Source of the DNA: Caccocola sp964450835
Lineage (GTDB): Bacteria > Synergistota > Synergistia > Synergistales > Synergistaceae
NCBI GenBank assembly: GCA_964450835.1
Contig: CAYVEQ010000010.1
Span: 1-48,700 of the forward strand
Length of the DNA: 48,700 bases
Reading direction: 5' to 3'
Shown here: piece by piece, positions 41,167-48,700 of the stretch
How the letters are laid out: the number at the start of each line of letters is the position of its first letter
Position numbering within the stretch: position 1 is the stretch's first letter
Position numbers and translations under genes: made by a program
The notes under the pieces: model-generated
The model's input: only the letters and a program-made list of their open reading frames with translations
Database searches by the model: none
What the model was told of the DNA's origin: nothing

Positions 41167-41553
41167 TTATCCGTGGATCACGCGGTCGTCTTCAAAAAAG
41201 TCCGTGAGGGCATTTTTGATGTAACTGTCCACGATCTCTTCCGCATCTTTCCGGATTTCGTCGCGGTGCTCTTCGAAATACTTCGCGGCGGACTCTTTCT
41301 CCTTCTCGGGAATTGAGGCCATGTCCACAAGGCATTCAATGCACCGTGAGAAGTCCGGCAGCTCTATGTGGGCGAGCGCGGCTTCTTTTTCGTGGCGGCG
41401 GTGTACGCTCGTCGCGAAGACCGTGTTCGTTCCGCTCTTGCCAGCGTTCATCTCTTCGGCGAAGTGGCGCGCGTCTGTCTCGTGATCGAAAACAAGTACC
41501 GAGCTTACGCCACCCGCGTCCTGACATACGACAGCCCAAACTTTTTCCTGCAT
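41167..41553 (-). CDS. Unrecognised acidic protein
   Basis: A 128-residue protein starting MQEKVWAVVCQDAGGVSSVL, with GGAGG 8 bases upstream of the ATG (41553). A beta-rich N-terminal half is followed by a charged helical half (IPEKEKESAAKYFEEHRDEI). Two Cys sit close together (SRCIECLVDM). No membrane segment or signal is seen. I do not recognise the family. The ribosome binding site and a dedicated terminator support it as a real gene. Confidence 0.7.
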   Translation of the reverse strand: MQEKVWAVVCQDAGGVSSVLVFDHETDARHFAEEMNAGKSGTNTVFATSVHRRHEKEAALAHIELPDFSRCIECLVDMASIPEKEKESAAKYFEEHRDEIRKDAEEIVDSYIKNALTDFFEDDRVIHG

Positions 41554-41806
41554 GAAAGACACCTCCGAAATGACAGTTGCTTTAACAGCTGATAGTATAG
41601 AACAAAATGGCGCGCAAGAGCCACCGCCGCCTGATTTTGTCCGCGTAAGAATGTGCAGCGGCGCGCGTGTTTTTTGTTTTTTGAAGTCAGCGAGCCTTGT
41701 CTTGTCCGGCGACGGTTTGCCCGTCTGCCTCAGCGCTGCGCCCCCTTAGCCCGGATTTCGCGTGTGCGGAGGACGTGACAGTCTTCGCGAGATTTGCGCG
41801 AGCCGT

Positions 41807-42364
41807 TTAACGGGCGCCGGCTTCGCGGCTGCCGGGTTTTATGCCGTCATAGCTGTCGCGGAAGATTGTCTCTTCCGGCGCGAGTTTTCTTTCGTGAAGA
41901 GGAGAGGGCGCGGCGTCCGGCGCGGGGTAGCCGAGCGGAAGTATTGCGACGGGTACGAGGCAGTCCGGCAGCGCGAACTCATCGCGCACGGCTACGGGGT
42001 CGAAGTAGCCGACCCACGTCGAGCCGAGTCCGAGCTCGGCCGCCTCGAGCATCATCTGTGTCGTAACGATAGAGGCGTCGACCGCGCCCATGTCGTACCC
42101 GTCGAAGCGCCTCTTCCAGCTTACCGTGCTGTCGTAGCAGACAAGAAGCGAGAGCGGGGCGTCGAAGTGGTACGGCGTGCATTTTTTCAGTTTCGCGCGC
42201 GCCTCCGCGCTTTCGATGACGAGGACGCGTTGCGGCTGATAGTTAACGGCCGTCGGCGCGCATCTTCCCGCATCGAGCACAGCGTCGAGCTTTTCTTTTT
42301 CCACGGCGCGGCTGTCGAATTTTCTCACCGAGTAGCGTTCGCGGGCAAGTTTAAGAAAGTCCAT
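41807..42364 (-). CDS. Nitroreductase-family flavoprotein (second copy in the window)
   Basis: A 185-residue FMN oxidoreductase: MDFLKLARERYSVRKFDSRA at the N-terminus, then CAPTAVNYQPQRVLVIES and LGLGSTWVGYFDPVAV, with the C-terminal LGYPAPDAAPSPLHERK of the nitroreductase group. It is clearly different from the nitroreductase at 30628-31167. Start 42364 has GGAGAG upstream. It is next to the assembly gap. Confidence 0.88.
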   Translation of the reverse strand: MDFLKLARERYSVRKFDSRAVEKEKLDAVLDAGRCAPTAVNYQPQRVLVIESAEARAKLKKCTPYHFDAPLSLLVCYDSTVSWKRRFDGYDMGAVDASIVTTQMMLEAAELGLGSTWVGYFDPVAVRDEFALPDCLVPVAILPLGYPAPDAAPSPLHERKLAPEETIFRDSYDGIKPGSREAGAR

Positions 42365-42500
42365 ATTTTTTCTCTCCGTTCGTTTGACGTGTCTGGCGCG
42401 GCGAAAACCGCGCGGGTTTCTTCGCTTTCGTGTATTATATGCCTTTCGTGCGATTCGCGTAACGGCGAGGCGCAAGGCGCGGGCGGCTCGTCCGCGCGGA

Positions 42501-42530
42501 TTGACAATTTTCCGAGCGCGTACATATAAT
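42501..42530 (+). promoter_or_regulatory. Consensus promoter facing the assembly gap
   Basis: TTGACA (42501-42506) and TATAAT (42525-42530), spacer 18. It is the strongest promoter in the window and is cut off from its gene by the N gap 10 bases later. Confidence 0.8.
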
Positions 42531-42540
42531 AGCAAGACTG

Positions 42541-42640
42541 NNNNNNNNNNNNNNNNNNNNNNNNNNNNNNNNNNNNNNNNNNNNNNNNNNNNNNNNNNNN
42601 NNNNNNNNNNNNNNNNNNNNNNNNNNNNNNNNNNNNNNNN
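42541..42640. other. Assembly gap of 100 N
   Basis: Exactly 100 unknown bases, the usual placeholder length for a gap of unknown size. The true sequence between 42540 and 42641 may be longer and could contain genes. Confidence 0.99.
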
Positions 42641-42680
42641 GTATAAAGCGTTTCAATAATCAGGAGGTATTTTTTAAGTA

Positions 42681-44471
42681 ATGCAGGAAAATCAGGAAAG
42701 TTTTTCGGATTTCGATTTAAAGCCGGAGCTTCTGCGCGCTATCGAACGCAAGGGATTTTCGCGTCCGATGCCGGTGCAGACAGCCGTGCTGCGCGACGAG
42801 AGCCTCGAGGAGGGCGACCTTATCGTGCAGGCGCGCACAGGCTCCGGCAAAACGCTCGCCTTCGCTCTGCCGCTTCTGAACCGCGTGGAGCGCGGAGCCA
42901 GGACGCCGCGCGTAATAGTGCTCTCGCCGACGCGCGAGCTCGCGCAGCAGACGGCGCGCGAGTTCGCGTGGCTCGGCGCGGATCTGGACCTGCGGGTCGC
43001 GACTTTAGTCGGGGGACTCGACATGGAACGCCAGATACGCTCGCTGCGCGACGGAGCTTCCGTTATCGTAGGCACGCCGGGGAGAATCCTCGACCACCTG
43101 CGCCGCGGCACGCTGAAAACGGAGGAGATAACCAGCGTCGTGCTGGACGAGGGCGACCATATGCTCGACATGGGCTTCCGCGACGAGATGGAGGCCATTC
43201 TGCAGGCGATGGAACATGTGGAGCGCACGTGGCTCTTCTCCGCGACCATGCCGTCCGAGGTGCTTTCGCTCTCAAAGCAGTATCTCGACGCGCCGAAGAA
43301 AATTTCGCTTGTCACGGATGTGGCCTCGCACAGCGACATAAACCAGAAAGCCTACATCATACCGTCGCGCAAACGTTTCGAAGGGCTGGTGAATGTCCTG
43401 ATATGGGAGAACCCGAGCAAGTCTCTGCTCTTCTGCGGCACGCGCGCGGAAACTCAGGATATAGCCGACAGGCTCTGCGACATAGGCTTTAACGCCACGG
43501 CGATACACGGCGACATGAGCCAGAGGGAGCGCAACAACGCCCTCTCCGCTCTGCGCGGCGGCCGCGTCTCCATACTTGTCGCGACGGACGTCGCGGCGCG
43601 CGGGCTTGATATAGACGCCGTGAGCCACGTCATACAGTACGGCCTTCCGCAGAACTTTGAGGCCTTCGTTCACCGCAGCGGGCGCACGGGACGCGCGGGA
43701 CACGAGGGCAGCAACCTTATCCTTCTCACGGCGCGCGAAGCGCGTCAGTTCAAGTTCATGCTTCATCAGTCGCATTCAAAGCTGACGCTTGAATGGATTC
43801 CCGCACCCGACGCGGCGGAGATAGAGGGGCAGTCGCGTATCCGTTTTGAAAACAACATCATCGAGCACGCTCTTGAGTCCGACGAGTACGAGGAGTGGGC
43901 GCGCGAACTTCTTTCGCGCGAGGAGGCGCCGGTGCTTGTCTCGGGGCTTCTCGCCAAAGCCTACGGCGCCCAGCCGGGCGGTTATTCGATACGCGAGGAT
44001 GTGCAGTACGAACTTGACCGCGAAAAAGGACGCCGCGATTCTCAGCCGCGGCGCGAGGCGAGGGGGACGGAACGGCCGGAGGGCAGGGAGCGTTTCCGCC
44101 GGCGTGAGATGACCGACGGCGTCGCGGTGCAGTTCGCGGCAGGGCGCGACGACGGCTGGGAAGTCGGGGCGCTGCTGGGCGCCGTATGCCGGGGTGCGGG
44201 ACTCGGACGCGAGGACGTCGGCAACATCCGCCTTCGCGACACAAGCGCGGTTGTAGAAATATCGCAGCGCGGCATTCCCATGGTGGAGGCGCGCCGCGAA
44301 CGTCTTGAAAAAGAGGGACTGCCGATAGCGGCGCTGCGCGAGATAAAAGGCGGCGGCCGCGCAAGACGCGGCGAAGAACGCAAGCCGCGCCGCGAGAGTC
44401 GGGGCGAGATGCGTCAGCGCGCGCGAGGTCGCGATGGCGAAAGCTCCGGCCGCCGCAGATTTCCGAAGTAG
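42681..44471 (+). CDS. DEAD-box-type RNA helicase with a DbpA-like RNA-binding domain
   Basis: A 596-residue helicase. Core motifs: QARTGSGKTLAFALPLL (motif I), SPTRELAQQ (Ia), VGTPGRILDH (Ib), LDEGDHMLDMGF (II), FSATMP (III), ATDVAARGLDID (V) and HRSGRTGRAG (VI). Motif II reads Asp156-Glu-Gly-Asp159, not DEAD. A DbpA-type RNA-binding domain (about 475-555, VAVQFAAGRDDGWEVGALLG) and an Arg/Gly/Glu-rich tail follow; in DbpA and CsdA relatives this domain directs the enzyme to rRNA during ribosome assembly. AGGAGG lies 13 bases before the ATG. Its promoter may be the one at 42501, beyond the gap. Confidence 0.92.
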   Translation: MQENQESFSDFDLKPELLRAIERKGFSRPMPVQTAVLRDESLEEGDLIVQARTGSGKTLAFALPLLNRVERGARTPRVIVLSPTRELAQQTAREFAWLGADLDLRVATLVGGLDMERQIRSLRDGASVIVGTPGRILDHLRRGTLKTEEITSVVLDEGDHMLDMGFRDEMEAILQAMEHVERTWLFSATMPSEVLSLSKQYLDAPKKISLVTDVASHSDINQKAYIIPSRKRFEGLVNVLIWENPSKSLLFCGTRAETQDIADRLCDIGFNATAIHGDMSQRERNNALSALRGGRVSILVATDVAARGLDIDAVSHVIQYGLPQNFEAFVHRSGRTGRAGHEGSNLILLTAREARQFKFMLHQSHSKLTLEWIPAPDAAEIEGQSRIRFENNIIEHALESDEYEEWARELLSREEAPVLVSGLLAKAYGAQPGGYSIREDVQYELDREKGRRDSQPRREARGTERPEGRERFRRREMTDGVAVQFAAGRDDGWEVGALLGAVCRGAGLGREDVGNIRLRDTSAVVEISQRGIPMVEARRERLEKEGLPIAALREIKGGGRARRGEERKPRRESRGEMRQRARGRDGESSGRRRFPK

Positions 44472-44495
44472 CGCAAAAACTTAAATCAAAACAAG

Positions 44496-44522
44496 AGGGC
44501 CGTGCGGCACAGGCGCGGCCCT
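44496..44522 (+). terminator. Possible terminator after the helicase gene
   Basis: AGGGCCG (44496-44502) and CGGCCCT (44516-44522) can pair, but only a short T-poor stretch follows. Confidence 0.4.
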
Positions 44523-44570
44523 ATTCGCGTCACGCTGCCGCAGGATAAGAGGAGAGCCGTCTTCGTATGT

Positions 44571-44599
44571 TTGACATAAACGCCTTTCGCTTATAAAAT
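44571..44599 (+). promoter_or_regulatory. Promoter of the PTS EIIC-like gene
   Basis: TTGACA (44571-44576), 17-base spacer, TAAAAT (44594-44599). The predicted leader is about 25 bases. Confidence 0.75.
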
Positions 44600-44630
44600 T
44601 CACCCAAATTCATTCAAGGGGGCGGTGAGG

Positions 44631-45665
44631 TTGTCATCTTCACCCGCGCGGAATAATATTTCCGCGTTCCTCGCTCGCAAGGACATCCGCTTTTCGTTCA
44701 CGAGATACTTTGTAGAGGCGCTCGGCGCAATGGGCGTCGGTCTCTTTGCCTCTCTTATAACCGGGCTCATACTCAGGACCGTAGGCTCGAAGTGCGGCCT
44801 TCAGATACTTGTCGAATTCGGCGGCATAGCGGGGCAGATGGTGGGGCCGGCGATCGCGGTGGCGGTGGCCCAGGCGCTCAAAGCGCCGCCGATGGTCGTA
44901 TTCTCCTGCGCGGCGGCCGGCTTCGCAGGCAACTCGTGGGGCGGCCCGGTGGGCGCCTTCGTCTCGGCTGTCATAGGTGCGGAGGCGGGCAAAGCCGTCT
45001 CAAAAGAAACGCCCGTCGATATACTCGCGACGCCGACTCTGACAGTTGTCGCGGGCATGGCGGCGGGTAAGCTCATAGGCCCTCCGGTCAGCGCCATGAT
45101 GACGGCGCTCGGCCTTCTCATAATGCGTGCAACGGAGCTTCAGCCGGGACCGATGGGTGCGCTCGTCTCCGCCATCATGGGAATGATACTCACGCTTCCG
45201 ATTTCAAGCGCGGCGATAGCGGTCGCGCTCAACCTCTCGGGTATAGCCGCCGGAGCGGCGGCAGTGGGCTGCTCAACGCAGATGATAGGCTTCGCCGTCA
45301 TGTCCTTCGGCGAGAACGGCCTCTCGGGCCTCCTGTCACAGGGGCTCGGCACCTCCATGCTTCAGATGCCGAACATCGTGCGCCGCCCGCTGATATGGGT
45401 GCCGCCGACGGCCGCTAGCTTCATACTCGGCCCCGTATCGACGCTCATATTCAAAATGACAAACGTTCCCTCCGGCGCCGGCATGGGGACAAGCGGCCTC
45501 GTAGGTCAGTTCGGCGCGATAGAGGCGATGGGTTCGTCGCCCTCCGTGCTTTTGCGCATAGGGCTGATGCACTTCATTCTTCCCGCCGTCACCACGTTTG
45601 CCATTGCGTGGCTCATGCGCCGCGCTAAGCTGATTAAGCCGGGCGACATGAAACTCGACCTCTGA
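44631..45665 (+). CDS. PTS EIIC-like membrane transporter (PTS_EIIC_2 family), no partner domains
   Basis: A 344-residue, highly hydrophobic protein with eight or more membrane segments. FAGNSWGGPVGAFVSAVIG, LGLLIMRATELQPGPMGALV and GTSGLVGQFGAIEAMG are typical of the PF13303 (PTS_EIIC_2) family. No EIIA, EIIB, HPr or enzyme I lies nearby, so it may work as a non-PTS transporter, or with distant partners. TTG 44631 is preferred as start (AAGGGGG 8 bases upstream); GTG 44625 is almost on top of that site. A strong promoter precedes it and a terminator follows. Confidence 0.85.
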   Translation: MSSSPARNNISAFLARKDIRFSFTRYFVEALGAMGVGLFASLITGLILRTVGSKCGLQILVEFGGIAGQMVGPAIAVAVAQALKAPPMVVFSCAAAGFAGNSWGGPVGAFVSAVIGAEAGKAVSKETPVDILATPTLTVVAGMAAGKLIGPPVSAMMTALGLLIMRATELQPGPMGALVSAIMGMILTLPISSAAIAVALNLSGIAAGAAAVGCSTQMIGFAVMSFGENGLSGLLSQGLGTSMLQMPNIVRRPLIWVPPTAASFILGPVSTLIFKMTNVPSGAGMGTSGLVGQFGAIEAMGSSPSVLLRIGLMHFILPAVTTFAIAWLMRRAKLIKPGDMKLDL

Positions 45666-45700
45666 CACGGCGCTCTTGAAAATTTAAGAAAAGTTTTTAA

Positions 45701-45754
45701 GGAAAGCGAAAAGCCCGAAACTTTGCTGTTTTCGCGGCGCTTTCCCGTTTTTTT
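45701..45754 (+). terminator. Terminator of the PTS EIIC-like gene
   Basis: GGAAAGCGAAAA (45701-45712) pairs with TTTTCG and CGCTTTCC (ending 45745), interrupted by two unpaired bases, followed by CG and seven T residues. Confidence 0.75.
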
Positions 45755-45792
45755 CTTCGCGCGCGGAGACGCGCCGCGCTTTCAATTCGGCT

Positions 45793-47163
45793 TTAATTTT
45801 TCCACCTGCCGCTCTTTAAGTAGCAGAGACTTATCGCTATGGTAAGAAGAGAAGCGAGAGGCGCGGCGAAGCCGACGGTGAAGAGGCTCGCGCCCTCTAT
45901 CCCGCTAAGCAGCCATGTCGCCGGTACGCGCACAGCGAAAGCGCAGAAAATATTGTTCATCATCGTGAAAGCCGTGTGACCGCAGCCGTTGAAGAAGCCG
46001 TTAAGACAGAAGACAAAACAGACCAGCACGCAGTCAAGGCTGAAAGACTTCAGATAAAGAGCGGTCGCGCCGATGAGCTCGCGGTCGGGTGTGAAAATCC
46101 TGATAACGGCCTCAGGCGCGAAGAACAGCAGAACAAACGTCGCCGCGCCGAAAGCGAGCGAAATCAGAAGCCCCGAGAACATCGTATCCCGCGCGCGCCT
46201 CGGCTTGCCCGCGCCGATGTTCTGCGCCACCATCGCTGAAATGGCCGCGGCGAAGGAGTGAGGAGGGAGCATGGTAAAGCCGTTGAGCTTCCCCGTAATT
46301 CCGACAGCCGCGGAAGCCGTTACCCCGCCCATCTTGCTGACAGTCGCCATAATAAAAATAAAAGAGATGCTGGTGAGCGAAAACTGCACCGCCATCGGCA
46401 GGCCGATGCGCAGCAGTTGCGTCAGCTTCTCCCATTTGATCCTCATGCTCGCGAGGCTGAAATCGAAATGATAATCCGCGCGCCTCGCGTAGACGACGGC
46501 AAGATAGGCGGAGAACCCCTGGGCTGCGACAGTGGCGTATGCCGCGCCCTCTGCCCCCATGCCGAACAGTCCGACGAGAGCCAGGTCGCCGAAGACATTC
46601 AGCACGCAGGCGACGGCGACGAAGATAAGAGGCGACGTGGAGTCGCCGAAACCGCGGAAAATCGCTGCGAGCGCGTTGTAAGCGAACATCGTGGCAAGCC
46701 CCGCGACGTTGATAAAGACATATCCGCGCGTAGGCGCGAAAGATTCCGCCGGTGTGCCGAGCAGACGGACTACCGGGTCGATAAAAAGCAATAGCCCCGT
46801 TGTGATGACGACGCTCATCAGACAGAACAGCGTCAGCATCGTGCCGATAGTCCCGTGAATCTCCTCGGTTCTGCCTGCGCCGAAAAAACGCCCGATCATA
46901 ATCGTGCCGCCTATCGAGAGGCCTATGACGATACTGTTGATCATGAAGATAAACTGACTGCCGATAGAAACGGCGGAAAGGCCGGCGGAATCGGTGAACT
47001 GCCCCACGATTATCATGTCGGCGGCACCGTAAAGCGCCTGAAGAAGATTCGCCGCCATATAGGGAATCACAAAACGGGTTAAAAGCAGCGGGATATTACC
47101 CTCTGTCAGCGAGCGAGACCCCGTCGAGAAAACGCCTGATAAAAAATTTTTAACCCCGGTCAA
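45793..47163 (-). CDS. MATE-family multidrug efflux protein (downstream copy)
   Basis: A 456-residue, twelve-segment membrane protein of the MATE family, normally a Na+ or H+ coupled exporter of cationic compounds. Marks: IPLLLTRFVIPYMAANLLQA, YGAADMIIVGQFTDSAGLSA, FRGFGDSTSPLIFVAVACVL and AMVAQNIGAGKPRRARDT. It starts at TTG 47163, with GGAGG 9 bases upstream, inside the end of the preceding MATE gene (14-base overlap). Confidence 0.9.
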   Translation of the reverse strand: MTGVKNFLSGVFSTGSRSLTEGNIPLLLTRFVIPYMAANLLQALYGAADMIIVGQFTDSAGLSAVSIGSQFIFMINSIVIGLSIGGTIMIGRFFGAGRTEEIHGTIGTMLTLFCLMSVVITTGLLLFIDPVVRLLGTPAESFAPTRGYVFINVAGLATMFAYNALAAIFRGFGDSTSPLIFVAVACVLNVFGDLALVGLFGMGAEGAAYATVAAQGFSAYLAVVYARRADYHFDFSLASMRIKWEKLTQLLRIGLPMAVQFSLTSISFIFIMATVSKMGGVTASAAVGITGKLNGFTMLPPHSFAAAISAMVAQNIGAGKPRRARDTMFSGLLISLAFGAATFVLLFFAPEAVIRIFTPDRELIGATALYLKSFSLDCVLVCFVFCLNGFFNGCGHTAFTMMNNIFCAFAVRVPATWLLSGIEGASLFTVGFAAPLASLLTIAISLCYLKSGRWKN

Positions 47164-48562
47164 CAGATGATCCTCCGGGAATATTTGACTCGTCGCGCAA
47201 TTTCCGCAGGAAAAAATAAAGGAAGGGCAGACTCGTCGCGAAGCTGAAAATATCCGACGCGGTCTGTGTCATCTCGACGCCGGTAATGCCGAAGAGACGC
47301 GGCAGGACAATGATAAGAGGCAGAAAATATATCCCCTGTCTCGTGCAGGCCAAAAACGTGGCACGAAACGCCGCGCCCGACGCCTGGTGCATCATGTTCG
47401 TGCTGACAAAGAGCGGCTGCAGGAGCAGCGCCGCGCACTGGAAACGCATGGCGCGCGCGCCGATCGCTATGACCTCCGCGTCGTCTCCCCGGAAAAGAGC
47501 GATAATATCGGGCGCGAATATCCAGCCGAGGAGCGAAAGGACTGTCATCATGGCCATGCCCGTTCTGACCGTGAACCAGAAAGCCTCGCGCACGCGGCCG
47601 AAGCGGCGCGAGCCGTAATTAAAGCCGACGACCGGTGTGAAACCCTGCCCCAAGCCAATCATCACCGAAAGAATGAAAAGGAATATCCGCCCGACGATGG
47701 ACATCGCGGCGACGGCCGCGTCGCCGTAAGCTCCGGCACTGACATTGAGAGCGGCGGTGGAGATGCTCGCAAGCCCCTGTCGGGAGAGGGAAGGGCAGCC
47801 GAGGCGCGCGATATCAAAATAAACCGAGGCGCGCCGCGCGATATTCGCCGGCCGTATCTTTACCATGCTCTTCCCGCGAAGGAAAAAGGAAATCAGGATA
47901 GAGAAGCTGATGCACTGGCTCAGCAGAGTGGCTAAAGCCGCGCCTGAAATGCCGAGGCCGAGCGTGAAGATAAAAAACGGGTCAAGCGCGATATTGAGCG
48001 CGCCTCCGGTGACGAGGCCGCACATTGCGAAAGCCGCGTGACCTTCCGCGCGCAGGATGTTGTTCATGACGAAAGCGCAGCACATAACGGGAGCGCCGAG
48101 CAGAATCCACCGCGCGTAGGCTTTCGCGTAAGGGAGAATAGTCGGGGTGGAGCCAAGCAGCCGCATCAAAGGGTCGATAAAAAGCAGGCCCGAAAGGCAG
48201 ATGCAGGAGCCGAGCGTCAGAGCGCTGAAAAAAGATGTGGAGGCGTAAGAACTCGCGGCTGCGAGGTCGCCCGAGCCGAGTCTGCGCGAGATGACGCTGC
48301 CCGCGCCCATGCCGAGAGTAAAGCCCGTCGCCTGAAAAATAGCCATCAGGCAGAAGACCACGCCGACCGCGCCGCTCGCGCTCGTGCCGAGCTGCGAAAC
48401 GAAATATGTATCTGCTGTATTGTAAAGCGCGGTCGTAAGCATACTCAAAATCGTTGGAATTGCGAGAGAGATAACGAGCGGCCCAATCGGCGCCTCCGTC
48501 ATCCTTCTGCGCTGTTCCTCTCTGCTCAGCGAAGCCGCGGCGAAAATATTCAGTCGAGCCAT
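47150..48562 (-). CDS. MATE-family multidrug efflux protein (upstream copy)
   Basis: A 470-residue MATE transporter with twelve predicted membrane segments: APIGPLVISLAIPTILSMLT, LYNTADTYFVSQLGTSASGA, NNILRAEGHAAFAMCG and IGLGQGFTPVVGFNYGSRRF. The pattern is distinct from its downstream neighbour, so these are diverged paralogs rather than a recent duplication. GGAGG precedes ATG 48562. Overlap with the second gene suggests co-translation; a heterodimer is not known for MATE proteins. Confidence 0.92.
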   Translation of the reverse strand: MARLNIFAAASLSREEQRRRMTEAPIGPLVISLAIPTILSMLTTALYNTADTYFVSQLGTSASGAVGVVFCLMAIFQATGFTLGMGAGSVISRRLGSGDLAAASSYASTSFFSALTLGSCICLSGLLFIDPLMRLLGSTPTILPYAKAYARWILLGAPVMCCAFVMNNILRAEGHAAFAMCGLVTGGALNIALDPFFIFTLGLGISGAALATLLSQCISFSILISFFLRGKSMVKIRPANIARRASVYFDIARLGCPSLSRQGLASISTAALNVSAGAYGDAAVAAMSIVGRIFLFILSVMIGLGQGFTPVVGFNYGSRRFGRVREAFWFTVRTGMAMMTVLSLLGWIFAPDIIALFRGDDAEVIAIGARAMRFQCAALLLQPLFVSTNMMHQASGAAFRATFLACTRQGIYFLPLIIVLPRLFGITGVEMTQTASDIFSFATSLPFLYFFLRKLRDESNIPGGSSVDRG

Positions 48563-48661
48563 CGACAGCCTCCGTTACACGCAAGCCGCAACGCGCGGCG
48601 CATTATCAAAATAAAATACCACGAAAGGGCGGCAATCTCAATAATCAGCGCCCGTGCGGAA

Positions 48662-48691
48662 AATAAAAAAGCGCCGCGTGCGAGGCGGCGC
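48662..48691 (-). terminator. Terminator of a minus-strand gene beyond the window
   Basis: GCGCCGC (48671-48677) and GCGGCGC (48685-48691) form a stem; on the minus strand TTTTTT follows. It should end a gene lying past 48700 on the minus strand. Confidence 0.75.
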
Positions 48692-48700
48692 GAAAAGCGA

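Noticed and set aside
42384..42659. Open frames running across the N gap on both strands
   Set aside because: They exist only because unknown codons are read as open; no evidence of coding on either side.
45793..48562. The two MATE genes as a recent tandem duplication
   Set aside because: Their protein sequences differ throughout and no long nucleotide repeat is visible; they are old paralogs.

Overview
The window (roughly 60% GC) looks like a chromosomal segment of an anaerobic, amino-acid-fermenting, outer-membrane-bearing bacterium, most plausibly a member of Synergistota. Three things together suggest this: a selenocysteine-dependent glycine reductase operon under a glycine riboswitch (Stickland-type metabolism), a full block of lipid A/KDO genes (an LPS outer membrane), and Firmicutes-like gene orders such as hisS-aspS and rsmB-PASTA-rpe. 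No rRNA, tRNA, CRISPR array or insertion sequence is visible. One 100-base N gap lies at 42541-42640. The taxon is inferred from gene content, not from a marker-gene comparison.

Layout. 1-6310: glycine riboswitch, grdX, grdE, grdB (UGA-encoded Sec), grdC, grdD; grdA and its thioredoxin partners are absent. 6439-8657: HD-domain protein, a low-GC decayed gene relic, and a PNPOx-like flavoprotein. 8718-11610: pyridoxal phosphate synthase pdxT-pdxS facing a MocR-type regulator that has lost its PLP lysine. 11963-22375: a tightly overlapped lipid A/KDO operon: lpxI, lpxB, msbA, an LpxK fused to an LpxB-like domain, kdsA, kdsD, waaA (apparent CTG start), a 34-codon mini-ORF and an ELM1-family gene. 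22464-23849: secreted tandem rhodanese. 24187-29933: small membrane protein, DegT/DnrJ aminotransferase, membrane zinc peptidase, rsmB, a kinase-less PASTA protein and rpe. 30360-30508: a candidate minus-strand small RNA with its own promoter and terminator. 30628-36353 (minus): nitroreductase, UPF0173 hydrolase, aspS, hisS, rodZ-like gene. 36531-39372: FecB/FecCD/ATPase metal-chelate importer. 39492-41553: metallophosphoesterase (apparently leaderless), DUF3842 protein, unknown protein. 41807-48562: nitroreductase, DEAD-box helicase with DbpA-type RNA-binding domain, orphan PTS EIIC-like transporter, two MATE exporters.

How the parts work together. Glycine is sensed by the riboswitch and reduced by proteins encoded by grdE/B, then passed to the GrdC/D acetyl-phosphate-forming component, giving ATP. 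The lipid A block covers LpxI and LpxB, LpxK phosphorylation, KDO synthesis and transfer, and MsbA flipping, with overlapping reading frames that imply translational coupling along about 10 kb. The PdxST pair makes PLP and is controlled from a compact divergent promoter.

The observations that most deserve follow-up are: an in-frame TGA with a SECIS-like hairpin just ahead of the conserved part of grdX; the candidate small RNA; the kinase-less PASTA protein in the slot usually held by a PrkC-type kinase; the LpxK fusion; and the non-AUG waaA start.
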